A stretch of DNA of 64,000 bases from Lachnospiraceae bacterium (GCA_024685005.1 JAIKWF010000025.1:17235-81234); one strand, 5' to 3'; shown: positions 9,155-18,613, counted from the stretch's first letter. The notes: generated by a model not told the origin, from the letters alone. Made by a program: numbers and translations.

Positions 9155-11389
9155 ATGGAAAAAGAAATAAAAGAATACAGCATTGATCTGACTGCTGTAA
9201 GACGGCAGCAGCTTCGCGATCTTCCGAAGAAACATTTTTCCGGAAAAGATCCCACAGGCAGGGAGCTGGCATTTACCAACTATTACATGACGCTGGAGGG
9301 GAAACCCTTTTTCGGCATCAGCGGAGAATGTCATTTTGCCCGGGTTTCGGAAAACCAGTGGGAAGATACGGTTTTGAAGATGAAGGCCGGTGGGCTGAAT
9401 ATCATTTCCACCTATATCTTCTGGATCCATCATGAGGAAACGGAAGGAGAGTTCAACTTCCGGGGCAGACGGAATGTCAGAAAGTTTGTGGAGCTTTGCA
9501 AAAAGCACGGCATGTATGTGATCCTTCGGATCGGCCCTTTTAATCACGGGGAAGTACGAAACGGAGGATTGCCGGACTGGCTTTACGGAAAGCCCTTTGA
9601 AGTCAGAAGCGATAACGAGGGATTCCTGCAGAAGGTGGAGAGCCTTTACGGCGCCATTGCTAAGGAGGTAAAAGGCCTGATGTTTCAGGACGGAGGTCCG
9701 GTGATCGCTGCCCAGATCGACAACGAATATATGCATGCCGGTGCTCCCTGGGAGATGACTACGGGGATTTCCGATGAATGGGTACCTGCCGGTTCCTGCG
9801 GCGAGACCTATATGAAAAAACTGAAAGCCATTGCGGCAGGTGCAGGCATCACACCGCCTTTTTATACCTGCACGGGATGGGGCGGCGCAGCAGCACCCGC
9901 AGATGAGATGCTGCCTCTTTGGGGCGGATATGCATACTGGCCCTGGATGTTTTACAAAAATGATTATGTGCATCCCGCCACGCCGGAGTACATTTACAGG
10001 GATAACCACAACAATGCGGTGCCCTCCACTTACAACTTTGAACCATCCTATCAGCCGGAAAGTGTACCTTATGCCTGCTGTGAAATGGGAGGAGGCATGG
10101 CTAACTATTACAATTACCGTTTTATTCTGCCTTTTGAATCGGTGGATGCCATGGCTAACGTTAAGCTGGCAAGCGGCTGCAATTTTCTGGGATACTACAT
10201 GTACCGCGGAGGCAATAATCCCCGGGGCGAGAAGATTCCGTACTTAAATGAGCATCAGTGCCCGAAGATCTCTTATGATTATCAGGCACCCATCGGTGAG
10301 TTTGGTCAGATCCGTCCCAGCTTTTACAGACTTCGCTGTATCCATTATTTTACGACAGACTATAGGGAGCAGCTTTGCGATCTTGTAACGGTGCTGCCGG
10401 AAGGATCGCAGTCCATTGATCCTGCAGACGGCAGATCCCTTCGCTACGCGGTTCGCACCGACGGCAAAAGAGGATTTGTATTTATCAACAACTTCCAGGA
10501 TCACGCCACCTGCAGTGATAAAGAGGATCTGACCATCACACTGCAGCTGGATGGCGAGCAGATCCGAATGGAACACATCTTTTTGAAGGAAGGGGAAAAT
10601 GCCATTCTTCCCTTTGGAATGGATGTGGAAGGGACGACCCTTTCTTATGCCACGGCCCAGCCCCTTTCCAAATACAGAGAAAAAGATGAGACCACCTATG
10701 TGTTCATCAAGCATGAAACCATGCCGGCGGCCTTTGTTTTTGCAGACGGTCAGAAGGAGTGCTTTGAAAAAGAAGAGAGTACCTCTTTTGTAAAAGAATG
10801 TAAAAACGGCAGGGCGCGGTTTGTTGTCCTCAGCAGGGCAGACAGCCTGAAGTTTACCAGACTTCAGTATCAAAATGAGACCCTTGCCTTTTTGGCGGAT
10901 ACAGCGGCCTGCTTTGACGGGCAGAATATCCGGATGGAAGAGGCGGGCAGTGAAACGAAGGAACTGCAGGTAACGTCGTGCGGAAAAAACCGGTACACGA
11001 TTCATCTGCCGGAGCTGTCCGAAAAATGCAAGGATACCATCCTGCAGATCGACTATCGTGGAGATATCGGAAGCCTGTATGGCAGCGACGGAACTTTGCT
11101 GTCGGATAATTTTTCCAATGAAGATCTGTGGGAGATCGGCCTTCGTGAAACGGAGCTGGAAAGCGGCGGAGAGTATACGCTTTATATCACACCGAGAAAG
11201 GAAGATGTGGTGGTGGATGTATCCTCTACCATGGCAGGCCGGTCCGAGAAATACGATAAAGAGTATGCGGCTCTTTTATCGGTAAAAACCCGGGAAGTAT
11301 ATGAGAAGGTGATCCCGCTTTCGGGAAGCATAGCGCAGGCGGAGGAAATTTTGAAAGAGAAGGGTCTTGTGCCTGTAAGCAGTATTTAA
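9155..11389 (+). CDS. Glycoside hydrolase family 35 (beta-galactosidase-like) protein
   Basis: The 744-residue protein lacks a signal peptide, so a cytoplasmic enzyme is likely. The N-terminal TIM barrel matches GH35 (YYMTLEGKPFFGISGECHFAR, GLNIISTYIFWIHHE, LRIGPFNHGEVRNGGLPDWL). The likely acid/base is E191 in AAQIDNEYMH, and the likely nucleophile is E310 in CCEMGGG. The C-terminal half is a set of beta-sandwich segments. GH35 enzymes usually remove terminal beta-galactose, but this branch is divergent and its sugar is uncertain. The gene starts 38 bases after paaK with AAAGGAAA upstream. Confidence 0.82.
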   Translation: MEKEIKEYSIDLTAVRRQQLRDLPKKHFSGKDPTGRELAFTNYYMTLEGKPFFGISGECHFARVSENQWEDTVLKMKAGGLNIISTYIFWIHHEETEGEFNFRGRRNVRKFVELCKKHGMYVILRIGPFNHGEVRNGGLPDWLYGKPFEVRSDNEGFLQKVESLYGAIAKEVKGLMFQDGGPVIAAQIDNEYMHAGAPWEMTTGISDEWVPAGSCGETYMKKLKAIAAGAGITPPFYTCTGWGGAAAPADEMLPLWGGYAYWPWMFYKNDYVHPATPEYIYRDNHNNAVPSTYNFEPSYQPESVPYACCEMGGGMANYYNYRFILPFESVDAMANVKLASGCNFLGYYMYRGGNNPRGEKIPYLNEHQCPKISYDYQAPIGEFGQIRPSFYRLRCIHYFTTDYREQLCDLVTVLPEGSQSIDPADGRSLRYAVRTDGKRGFVFINNFQDHATCSDKEDLTITLQLDGEQIRMEHIFLKEGENAILPFGMDVEGTTLSYATAQPLSKYREKDETTYVFIKHETMPAAFVFADGQKECFEKEESTSFVKECKNGRARFVVLSRADSLKFTRLQYQNETLAFLADTAACFDGQNIRMEEAGSETKELQVTSCGKNRYTIHLPELSEKCKDTILQIDYRGDIGSLYGSDGTLLSDNFSNEDLWEIGLRETELESGGEYTLYITPRKEDVVVDVSSTMAGRSEKYDKEYAALLSVKTREVYEKVIPLSGSIAQAEEILKEKGLVPVSSI

Positions 11390-11413
11390 ACGGTATTTAA
11401 AGGGGGAGCAGTT

Positions 11414-11524
11414 ATGAGTCAGGTGAAGGTATGGGAAGAATGGGTCAGTATACCGACGTACGAGGTTGGCTTGCCGGATAAAAATCCCATGTTTCTGGAA
11501 AGCTATCTGAAGATGACAAAATGA
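11414..11524 (+). pseudogene. 36-codon remnant resembling the N-terminus of a DUF5107 protein
   Basis: A strong ribosome binding site (AAAGGGGGAG) precedes ATG at 11414, which opens a frame of only 36 codons. The peptide (VKVWEEWVSIPTYEVG, then KNPMFLES) resembles, from memory, the conserved start of the large DUF5107/TPR proteins that often sit beside glycosidases in Firmicutes. In those proteins NPMFLE is followed by RVYQGSSG; here the match stops at that point and TGA follows. I read this as the 5' stub of a deleted gene, still close to the GH35 gene and ended by a terminator. A genuine 36-residue peptide is the alternative. Confidence 0.5.
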
Positions 11525-11561
11525 TGTCAGAGTGATGTCACAGCGATGATCAGGCAATGAA

Positions 11562-11589
11562 AAAAGCTCCCGCAATTGCGGGAGCTTTT
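11562..11589. terminator. Bidirectional intrinsic terminator
   Basis: A perfect hairpin with arms AAAAGCTCCCGC and GCGGGAGCTTTT and loop AATT is flanked by A-rich and T-rich sequence. It can stop transcription from the GH35 region on the plus strand and from the convergent 152-residue gene on the minus strand. Confidence 0.85.
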
Positions 11590-11615
11590 ACACTTACAAA
11601 TGATATACCGGATAC

Positions 11616-12074
11616 TCAGATATCTCCGGCGGTGGGGATGAAAAGGTTGCCGGCTTCGGCAAGAAGACGTTCCTTGCTCTTAGCCTGCTGGCTCAGATCA
11701 CTGAGGGGCTTGGATACAATACCGTGACGGCTTGCATGCTCTTCATTGGATGCGGTTTCTTTGGAGTCGCTGACAGCAGTAGCGCTCTTATCATAGAACT
11801 CAAGTGCCACAATCTCATCATAACCCATGTAGTAATCCGCATGTCTGGAATCACCCTTACGGGTCTGACCGGTGTAATCGTAGGTAACTTCGGTCCGCTG
11901 ACGGATACCTACGTAGGTATCCTCGATCTTGATGAAGGAAACATCGGTTTTGGATGTTCTGTTACCCTCGATCAAAAGCTCCTGTGAAATGCGGATACCA
12001 CCGGAGAGTGTAACGCTGACCAGCGTACTGTTGATGTTCTCCATGACGATCGTATTAAAAACTTCTCTTTTCAT
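11616..12074 (-). CDS. Hypothetical protein, 152 residues
   Basis: The product is not recognised. It is a soluble protein without signal peptide or membrane helix. The first 100 residues are predicted to be beta-rich (STLVSVTLSGGIRISQELLIEG, VSFIKIEDTYVGIR), and the C-terminal 50 residues are polar and probably disordered or helical. The gene is well supported: GGAAAGGAAGG lies before the ATG, a good sigma-A-type promoter lies upstream on the minus strand, and a terminator follows. It is monocistronic and divergent from the RND exporter. Confidence 0.75.
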   Translation of the reverse strand: MKREVFNTIVMENINSTLVSVTLSGGIRISQELLIEGNRTSKTDVSFIKIEDTYVGIRQRTEVTYDYTGQTRKGDSRHADYYMGYDEIVALEFYDKSATAVSDSKETASNEEHASRHGIVSKPLSDLSQQAKSKERLLAEAGNLFIPTAGDI

Positions 12075-12142
12075 GCCCTTCCTTTCCCCCTGTAAAAGCC
12101 TTTGTTATACCAACAAAAAGATAAATGCTCATATACGCTTTT

Positions 12143-12171
12143 ATTTTACCTCTTATCCCCTAAAATCGCAA
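12143..12171 (-). promoter_or_regulatory. Sigma-A-type promoter for the 152-residue protein gene
   Basis: Read on the minus strand, TTGCGA and TAAAAT are separated by exactly 17 bases, about 70 bases upstream of the ATG at 12074. Confidence 0.6.
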
Positions 12172-12352
12172 GGAAAAATCACGGGTTTTGACCATTTATG
12201 TTTTTTTTGTGTATTTTTTTGCTTTTGTGAGATTTTTATATAGCATTTTCAGCCGCATTCGTTCATAATAATACTGTTTTGAGCAAAAAAGCGGAAAAAG
12301 GGGCGGAAAATCCCTATGATTAAAGAGTTTTCAGTGATTACAAGGAGTGTTT

Positions 12353-15300
12353 ATGTCGAAGTATTGTGTTAAAAAACCGTTTACGGTTTTGGTGGGAGTG
12401 ATCCTGGTACTGGTTTTGGGATTTGTGAGTTTTTCCAAACTGTCCACAGACCTGTTGCCCAGCATTTCCCTACCCTATATCGTAGTTGTGACAACCTATC
12501 CCGGCGCATCACCGGAGCGTGTTGAAAAAGAAGTCACCGCCCCTTTGGAAAGCGCCCTTGGAACAGTAAACGGCGTAAAGAGCGTTCGAAGCAATTCCAA
12601 TGAGAATTACAGTATGATCATGCTGGAGTTTGAAGATGACACCAACATGGATTCCGCCATGGTCAAGGTTTCTACCCAGACAGATCAGCTGGAGCTTCCG
12701 GAAAAAGTGGGAAAACCGGCGCTGATGGAGATTTCACCGGATATGCTGGCTACCATGTATGCGGCTGTCTATTATGACGGAGCGGACATCTATTCCCTGA
12801 CGGACTTTACGAAGGAAGAAGTGATCCCCTATTTTGAACGTCAGGAGGGCGTTGCGGGAGTGGATGCCACAGGTCTTGTGGAAAAGACGGTGGAGATTTG
12901 CTTAAACGAGGAAAAGATCGACAAACTCAACGATGAGATCAAAGGCATCGCCACGGAAAAGATCGATGAAGCCCAGGCGGAGATCGATGACGGGAAAAAG
13001 GAACTGGAGGATGCCAAGGCAAAGCTTCATAAGGGCGAAAAAGAGCTGGCAGCCACAGAGCAGGAAAAGAGCCAGGAGTTGGCAGAGTACAGCAAGAGTC
13101 TGGATGAGGCAATGGCTACCAAGGCCTCTTTTAATGCCCAGCTTATGGGACTACAGGCAGACCAGAAAGCCCTGGAGATGGAAAAAAAGGCCTATGAGGA
13201 CAACAAAGTCGCCGAGAATCTGAGTAAGATCGAAAAAGGTTTTCAGTCGGCAAGGGATACCATCGCATCCGAGGAAACCTATAAAACCATTTACGATATG
13301 GTCTACAGACAGGCTCTGATCACTGCGGTGGCACAGGCTCTGGAAGGTGCCGGAATGGCAGGAGCCAATGTGGATGATTCCAATGTGGACATCATGATCT
13401 CCCTTTTGCCGGATGAGGCAAGGGTAGCCTTAGAGTCCACCGTTGCACAGACCGCTGAAACCGTAGCAAAAGAACAGCAGCAACAGCAGCTGGATGCCAT
13501 TCCCGTAGATGCGGCGGATGCCCTGGCCCATCCCAAAAAGCTGAAAGCCATGCGCAAGATGCTGAAGGAACAGGGGCAGGAAGAAGCGGCAGAGCAGCTT
13601 ACGGAGGAGAATATCCGTACCGTATATGATATCGTAAATACCCGTATGCCCCAGATCGATACGGAGCTGGCCAACCTGAAGGTTGAGATCGTTGCAGCCA
13701 ATGCCGTCAATACGGAAGTGGGCAATTCCATTGCGGAGGCTGAGGCAGCCTATACCCAGGTGGAAGCAGGTAAGATCCTGGCAGCTGCCGGTTTTGGTGC
13801 GGGAGAGGCCAAGATCGCATCCGGTCTGATGCAGATCGAAAACGGAGAAAAGCAGCTGGAACAGGCACAAAAGCAGCTGGATGAGAGCAGGGAAAATGCC
13901 TTAAAGAGCGCCAATCTGGATGCCCTTTTAACGGTAGAGACCCTGTCCAATATGATCAAGGCCCAGAACTTTGATATGCCCGCAGGCTATATCAAGCTGG
14001 ATGCGGATCAGCAGCTCCTTGTAAAAGTGGGAGATGAGTTTAACGCCGTTTCCCAGATCGAAGATATGCTGCTGGTAAAAGTCAATAAGATCGGAGACGT
14101 AAGGATCCGGGATGTGGCGGATGTAAAGGAAAGCGACAACGCAAATGATTCCTATGCAAAACTGAATTCCGCTCCTGCCATCATCCTGAGCATCAACAAA
14201 GCAAGTACAGCAGGAACCTCCGATGTGTCCAAAGTATGCAACAGCTCCATTACTGAGCTGGAAGAGCGGTTCCCGGGACTGCACATTGTTCCCATGATGG
14301 ATCAGGGAGATTACATCAAGCTCATTGTAAACTCTGTATTGTCCAACCTGATCTTTGGTGCCCTGCTGGCGATCCTGGTGCTGGCTATCTTCCTAAAAGA
14401 TGTACGTCCTACAGTGGTGGTGGCATTCTCCATTCCATTGAGCGTGCTTTTTGCTATTGTACTGATGTACTTTTCCAATATCACGCTGAACATCATTTCC
14501 CTGTCGGGACTTGCACTGGGCGTCGGTATGCTGGTGGATAACTCCATCGTAGTCATAGAGAATATCTACAGGCTCAGAGGCAAAGGAATCCCTGCGGCAA
14601 GAGCAGCGGTTATGGGAGCACGGCAGGTGGCAGGCGCCATTGCGGCTTCCACACTGACCACCATCTGTGTATTTTTGCCCATTGTATTTACCACCGGTAT
14701 GACCCGGGATATTTTTACGGATATGGCACTGACTATCGGCTATTCCCTCATCGCATCCCTGATCGTGGCGCTGACTGTGGTACCAACCATGGGATCTACG
14801 GTGCTGAAAAACTCCGTACAAAAGGAGCACAGACTGTTTGATAAAGCAATGAAAGGATATGCGAAGATCCTGCAGTTCTGTCTTCGTTACAAGCTGCTTC
14901 CCATTGCGGTGGCAGTAGGGCTTTTGGCAATGTGCGCCATCAAAGTGGTTTCCACCGGCATGGTATTTTTGCCAGAAATGGGCGGGAACCAGATGTCCCT
15001 GAGCTTCTCCGTACCGGATGAATGCAGTGTAGAAGACGGTTACAAGATCGCAGATGCGGTCCTTGAAAAAGTAGCCGCCTTAGACGGCGTTGAAAACGTA
15101 GGTGCCATGGCAGGCGGAGGCTCCACCTCCATTCTGTCCACAGGCTCCAACAAGAGCTTTTCCTTTATGATCCTGCTTTCGGATAAGCAGGGAAAAGATA
15201 ATCCGGTGATCGCGAAAGAATTAGAGCAGATCATGGAGAAAGATTACCCCGACTGTGAGTATTCCGTATCCACATCAAACATGGATATGTCGGCCCTGGT

Positions 15301-16435
15301 GGGCTCAGGAATGCAGATCGATATCTTTGGCGAGGAAATCGATAAGCTCCTTTCCACAAGCGAAGATGTAATGGCACTGATTTCCGATATCGAAGGCTTT
15401 GAGAATGTCTCCAACGGTCAGGAAGAGGCGGATGAGCAGCTTCATATCACGGTGGACAAGGACAAGGCCATGCGGCTGAATCTTACTGTGGCCCAGATCT
15501 TTCAGGAGTTGTCCGGCAAGCTGACGACGGAAAAAGACTCCGCCACACTTGAAACCGACAGCCAGACCTACAAGATCAAACTGATCAATGAGACGAAGCC
15601 TGTAACGGAAGAAAACCTGAAGGATTATGAGTTTACCGTCACACTGAAGGATGATGACGGGAAAGATAAAGAAGAAAAACACAAGCTTTCCGAGTTTGCT
15701 ACCATCACAAAGCAGCCCGGCATTTCCAGTATCCGAAGAGAGGATCAGGGAAGAAAGATCGAAGTGACGGCAGATACCATGGAGGGTTACAATACCACCC
15801 TTCTGGCCCGGCAGGTGGAAGAGAAACTTGCGAATTACAAAGCGCCTGACGGCATGCGGGTGGAGATCGCAGGTGAGACCATTCAGATCCGTGATATGAT
15901 GCACGATATGATCCTGATGATCCTGCTGGCTATTGTCTTTATCTACCTGATCATGGTGGCCCAGTTCCAAAGCATGCTGTCGCCCTTTATCGTAATCTTC
16001 ACCATACCTCTGGCATTTACCGGCGGCTTTATCGGACTGATGATCACAGGGGAGCCCCTTTCCATGATCGCCATGATGGGCTTTTTGATCCTGGCCGGCG
16101 TGGTGGTAAACAACGGTATCGTGTTCGTGGATTATGTAAACCAGTTGCGGCTGGAGGGTATGGAAAAATCCGACGCCCTGGTGGAAACCGGCGTGACCCG
16201 TATGCGGCCCATTTTGATGACGGCTATGACCACCATTCTTGCCAACTTTACTCTGGCATTGTCCAGGGACGCATCGGCTGTAATGAGTAAGGGCATGGTG
16301 ATCGTAACCATCGGCGGACTTTCCTATGCAACGCTGATGACCCTGTTCATCATTCCCGTCATGTATGATATTTTCTTCCGAAGAGAGCTTAAGAAAGTGG
16401 ATCTGGGAGATGAGAATAACTGGGATGAGGACTGA
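12353..16435 (+). CDS. RND (HAE1-type) efflux permease with large coiled-coil insertion
   Basis: The 1360-residue protein is a proton-driven RND exporter in the cytoplasmic membrane. TM1 (about residues 10-30) precedes the first extracytoplasmic porter domain. The TM2-TM6 block contains GVGMLVDNSIVVIENI, with D729 in the position of a proton-relay aspartate. A second porter domain and the TM8-TM12 block follow (FTIPLAFTGGFIGL, GVVVNNGIVFVDY). A stretch of about 330 residues (about 195-525), mostly heptad-like and rich in Glu, Lys, Ala and Gln, interrupts the first porter domain, making the protein well over the usual 1000-1070 residues. No adaptor or outer-membrane gene lies beside it. ATG 12353 with AAGGAG is chosen over GTG 12347. 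A terminator overlaps the stop. Confidence 0.88.
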   Translation: MSKYCVKKPFTVLVGVILVLVLGFVSFSKLSTDLLPSISLPYIVVVTTYPGASPERVEKEVTAPLESALGTVNGVKSVRSNSNENYSMIMLEFEDDTNMDSAMVKVSTQTDQLELPEKVGKPALMEISPDMLATMYAAVYYDGADIYSLTDFTKEEVIPYFERQEGVAGVDATGLVEKTVEICLNEEKIDKLNDEIKGIATEKIDEAQAEIDDGKKELEDAKAKLHKGEKELAATEQEKSQELAEYSKSLDEAMATKASFNAQLMGLQADQKALEMEKKAYEDNKVAENLSKIEKGFQSARDTIASEETYKTIYDMVYRQALITAVAQALEGAGMAGANVDDSNVDIMISLLPDEARVALESTVAQTAETVAKEQQQQQLDAIPVDAADALAHPKKLKAMRKMLKEQGQEEAAEQLTEENIRTVYDIVNTRMPQIDTELANLKVEIVAANAVNTEVGNSIAEAEAAYTQVEAGKILAAAGFGAGEAKIASGLMQIENGEKQLEQAQKQLDESRENALKSANLDALLTVETLSNMIKAQNFDMPAGYIKLDADQQLLVKVGDEFNAVSQIEDMLLVKVNKIGDVRIRDVADVKESDNANDSYAKLNSAPAIILSINKASTAGTSDVSKVCNSSITELEERFPGLHIVPMMDQGDYIKLIVNSVLSNLIFGALLAILVLAIFLKDVRPTVVVAFSIPLSVLFAIVLMYFSNITLNIISLSGLALGVGMLVDNSIVVIENIYRLRGKGIPAARAAVMGARQVAGAIAASTLTTICVFLPIVFTTGMTRDIFTDMALTIGYSLIASLIVALTVVPTMGSTVLKNSVQKEHRLFDKAMKGYAKILQFCLRYKLLPIAVAVGLLAMCAIKVVSTGMVFLPEMGGNQMSLSFSVPDECSVEDGYKIADAVLEKVAALDGVENVGAMAGGGSTSILSTGSNKSFSFMILLSDKQGKDNPVIAKELEQIMEKDYPDCEYSVSTSNMDMSALVGSGMQIDIFGEEIDKLLSTSEDVMALISDIEGFENVSNGQEEADEQLHITVDKDKAMRLNLTVAQIFQELSGKLTTEKDSATLETDSQTYKIKLINETKPVTEENLKDYEFTVTLKDDDGKDKEEKHKLSEFATITKQPGISSIRREDQGRKIEVTADTMEGYNTTLLARQVEEKLANYKAPDGMRVEIAGETIQIRDMMHDMILMILLAIVFIYLIMVAQFQSMLSPFIVIFTIPLAFTGGFIGLMITGEPLSMIAMMGFLILAGVVVNNGIVFVDYVNQLRLEGMEKSDALVETGVTRMRPILMTAMTTILANFTLALSRDASAVMSKGMVIVTIGGLSYATLMTLFIIPVMYDIFFRRELKKVDLGDENNWDED

Positions 16436-16455
16436 CCGAAAGGCCGGTCCTTTTT
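16429..16455 (+). terminator. Intrinsic terminator of the RND gene
   Basis: The arms GGACTGACC and GGCCGGTCC with a GAAA loop form a stem with one mismatch, followed by TTTTT. The stop codon of the RND gene is inside the left arm. Confidence 0.75.
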
Positions 16456-16478
16456 CCGCTTTTTGCAATCCGTTTTCA

Positions 16479-16507
16479 TTGAAAAATCGCCGTTTATATG
16501 ACATAAT
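16479..16507 (+). promoter_or_regulatory. Sigma-A-type promoter of the ECF sigma factor operon
   Basis: TTGAAA and CATAAT are separated by exactly 17 bases, ending 33 bases before the sigma factor ATG. The operon therefore appears to have a housekeeping promoter. Confidence 0.7.
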
Positions 16508-16540
16508 GGTAACAAATCTTCAGGATCGGAAGATGGCCTT

Positions 16541-17098
16541 ATGCATGAGAAAACGGATGAGGAACTTTATAAGATTTTTCTTCATACGGGCAGGGAGGAA
16601 GCGCTTGGCATATTGATGGACCGTCACAGCGCTTCCTTAACCCTGTTTTTGTATAATTATGTAAACCGCATGGAGGATGCCCAGGAGCTGATGTTGGATG
16701 CGTTTGCCGAGGTGGCAGCGGGTCCGACTCTTTTTTCAGGCAGAAGTTCCTTTAAAACCTGGCTGTTTTCCATCGGAAAAAATCTTGCCAAAATGCATCT
16801 TCGGAAGCGAAGGTTTGTAACGGAATCCCTGGATGAGTTTCCGGAAAAAGCAGCTGAGGAGGGATCTTTTCCGGAAGAGATGTTTTTGGAACAGGAACGA
16901 AACCGGCAGCTGTATCGGGCGCTTTCCTTTGTAAAGGAAGAGTATCGAATGGTGCTGATGTTGGTTTATTTCGAAGATATGTCTTATGAAGAGGCGGCCA
17001 GAGTTATGGGAAAGAGTAAAAAACAGATCTATCATCTCATCGAAAGAGGAAAGAAAGCGCTGAAAGAGCAGCTGGAAAAGGCGGGGACGGAGTTATGA
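16541..17098 (+). CDS. ECF-type RNA polymerase sigma factor
   Basis: The 185-residue protein has the two-domain ECF layout. Region 2 contains LFLYNYVNRMEDAQELMLDAFAEV and FKTWLFSIGKNLAKMHLRKRR. Region 4 is a helix-turn-helix with YFEDMSYEEAARVMGKSKKQIYHLIERGKKAL. It directs RNA polymerase to alternative promoters. There is no separate classical anti-sigma gene with a recognisable zinc-finger domain. Its stop overlaps the start of the following membrane protein gene in the sequence ATGA, so the two are probably translationally coupled. The ribosome binding site (GGAAG) is modest. Confidence 0.9.
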   Translation: MHEKTDEELYKIFLHTGREEALGILMDRHSASLTLFLYNYVNRMEDAQELMLDAFAEVAAGPTLFSGRSSFKTWLFSIGKNLAKMHLRKRRFVTESLDEFPEKAAEEGSFPEEMFLEQERNRQLYRALSFVKEEYRMVLMLVYFEDMSYEEAARVMGKSKKQIYHLIERGKKALKEQLEKAGTEL

Positions 17099-17874
17099 GC
17101 ATGGAATTTCTGCTTCCTTTGTTCAGAATCCTGGTGCTTCTCTTTGTGATCCTGCGCAGCTTTGCCATCATCGGGCGAACCAAACATCCCGTGACGACGG
17201 GATTTTTTGCCTTTGCCATGGTAAGCACCCTGCTCAGTGATCTGTACTGGCTGACCTATGACCTGATGCGGCCGGGGGTACGTATGCCCTTTGCCGCCAA
17301 TGAGATCTGCGAATGGGGATTATTTCTTTTGCTGGGTGCGGCAGCGGCAACCATCGGCGGCGGAAAGCGGGTAACAGACAGAAAATGTCTGCTGGCAGCG
17401 GCGCTTATCTCAGCAGTTAATGCCATGCTTTGGATCGGCTGGAGCAGGGAGTGGCTGCAGGACATCTGCACCGGTGCAGCGCTTTGCTACTATCTCTCTG
17501 CGGTTTTTTACGGTATGAAAAGAGAGCGGTTTTTTACGAGAAAAAAACTGCTCTTTTTTGGCGTCATCACTCTGGCGGTGCTTGTGACACAGGCTGTCAG
17601 CTTTACGCTGCCGCAGGATGTGGTGAAGGCTACGGATATTTTAGTTAGCGTGCTGCTTTTGGTTGGGGCGGGCGGTTTGACCGTATACGCCGCTTCGGCC
17701 CTTCGAAAAAAACAGTATGCCATGGCTTACTATTTATGGAATGGGGTTTTTGCCTGGGCAATTTTCTCCATGTATATGAGTGCGGGGAGCATCTACCTTA
17801 TTTTCCTGGCAGTATCTGTCTGCTGCAACCCGCTTTTGCTTTATGCGCTTGAAAAGGAGGGAATGAGTCAATGA
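17095..17874 (+). CDS. Polytopic membrane protein of unknown function, co-encoded with ECF sigma factor and PrsW
   Basis: The 259-residue protein has about seven or eight predicted transmembrane helices separated by short, basic loops (for example IGRTKHP, GGKRVTDRK, KRERFFTRKK). I do not recognise a family. It overlaps the sigma factor gene by 4 bases at its start and the PrsW-type protease gene by 4 bases at its end (ATGA both times). The three proteins are thus likely made in a fixed ratio. It could be the membrane sensor or the sequestering partner of the sigma factor; this is inference from position only. Confidence 0.75.
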   Translation: MSMEFLLPLFRILVLLFVILRSFAIIGRTKHPVTTGFFAFAMVSTLLSDLYWLTYDLMRPGVRMPFAANEICEWGLFLLLGAAAATIGGGKRVTDRKCLLAAALISAVNAMLWIGWSREWLQDICTGAALCYYLSAVFYGMKRERFFTRKKLLFFGVITLAVLVTQAVSFTLPQDVVKATDILVSVLLLVGAGGLTVYAASALRKKQYAMAYYLWNGVFAWAIFSMYMSAGSIYLIFLAVSVCCNPLLLYALEKEGMSQ

Positions 17875-18509
17875 TCCATGCGGAAAACATCCTTCTTTGC
17901 ATCATGCTTCCTCTGGGAGTTTCCATTTTGTATATCAAAGGAGAAGTCAGGCGCTATGTCATAGGCTTTTTGCTTGGGATGGCAGAGTGTCTCATCGCTG
18001 CGTATATCAGCGGATTTTTGAACCTGCATACCGGAATGGGCGCCAATGATACGGCAATTTTCCTTTCTCCTGTGGTGGAGGAGCTTTTGAAATTCCAGCC
18101 CCTTTTATTTTTCCTGCTTTTGTTCATGCCGGAGGATCACAGTTTTTCCATGTTTGCGGTGGCCATCGGAGCCGGCTTTGCCACCTTTGAGAACTGCTGC
18201 TATATCCTGCGGTCCGGTGCAGACCACCTGCCTTATATTATGATCCGCGGACTGGCGGTGGGGGTAATGCATATCGTCGGGATCTATGCCCTGTCCCTCT
18301 GGATGATCGTGGGGAAAAGGCTGCGGCTTTTTTCCTTCCCCGTAGTGGTTGGCGGCATTGCCGTATCCATGACCTTTCATGCATTGTATAATTTATTGGT
18401 TTCCGAGCCCGGAGTATCCTCCTGGATCGGCTATCTGATGCCGGTCCTTACGGCCATCGGACTGTATCTTTTGTACCGGAAAGTATCAAAGGTTTTTGCG
18501 ACGTTGTAA
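17871..18509 (+). CDS. PrsW-family intramembrane metalloprotease
   Basis: The 212-residue protein has multiple membrane helices and the PrsW motifs. These are E70-E71 with a following Lys in VVEELLKFQP, the Glu in ATFENCCYIL, the His in GVMHIVGIYAL, and SMTFHALYNLL near the C-terminus. In Bacillus subtilis PrsW makes the first cut in the anti-sigma factor RsiW and so releases the ECF factor SigW. Here the gene is coupled by ATGA to a membrane protein that is itself coupled to an ECF sigma factor, which supports a similar proteolytic switch. The substrate is not proven. Confidence 0.88.
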   Translation: MIHAENILLCIMLPLGVSILYIKGEVRRYVIGFLLGMAECLIAAYISGFLNLHTGMGANDTAIFLSPVVEELLKFQPLLFFLLLFMPEDHSFSMFAVAIGAGFATFENCCYILRSGADHLPYIMIRGLAVGVMHIVGIYALSLWMIVGKRLRLFSFPVVVGGIAVSMTFHALYNLLVSEPGVSSWIGYLMPVLTAIGLYLLYRKVSKVFATL

Positions 18510-18556
18510 AATAATTTAAAAAAATAAAAATTTACTGGGCAATTTCCCCCGAAGTT

Positions 18557-18580
18557 GCAACTAAGTAGTATACAGCTGTT
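18557..18580 (+). promoter_or_regulatory. Possible ECF-type promoter upstream of the two-helix protein/giant exoprotein pair
   Basis: GCAAC and GTT are separated by 16 bases in the 104-base gap after the prsW-like gene, and no convincing sigma-A promoter with normal spacing was found there. The layout resembles ECF sigma promoters, with an AAC-containing -35 element and a short -10 element. This is a weak pattern match. Confidence 0.25.
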
Positions 18581-18613
18581 TTTTACGCAATATCAGAAGG
18601 AGGTGAAAAGAAG

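Noticed and set aside
15305..16504. Antisense open frame of 399 codons under the RND gene
   Set aside because: It is a His/Gln-rich shadow of the RND coding strand, with no start signals and no recognisable motif.
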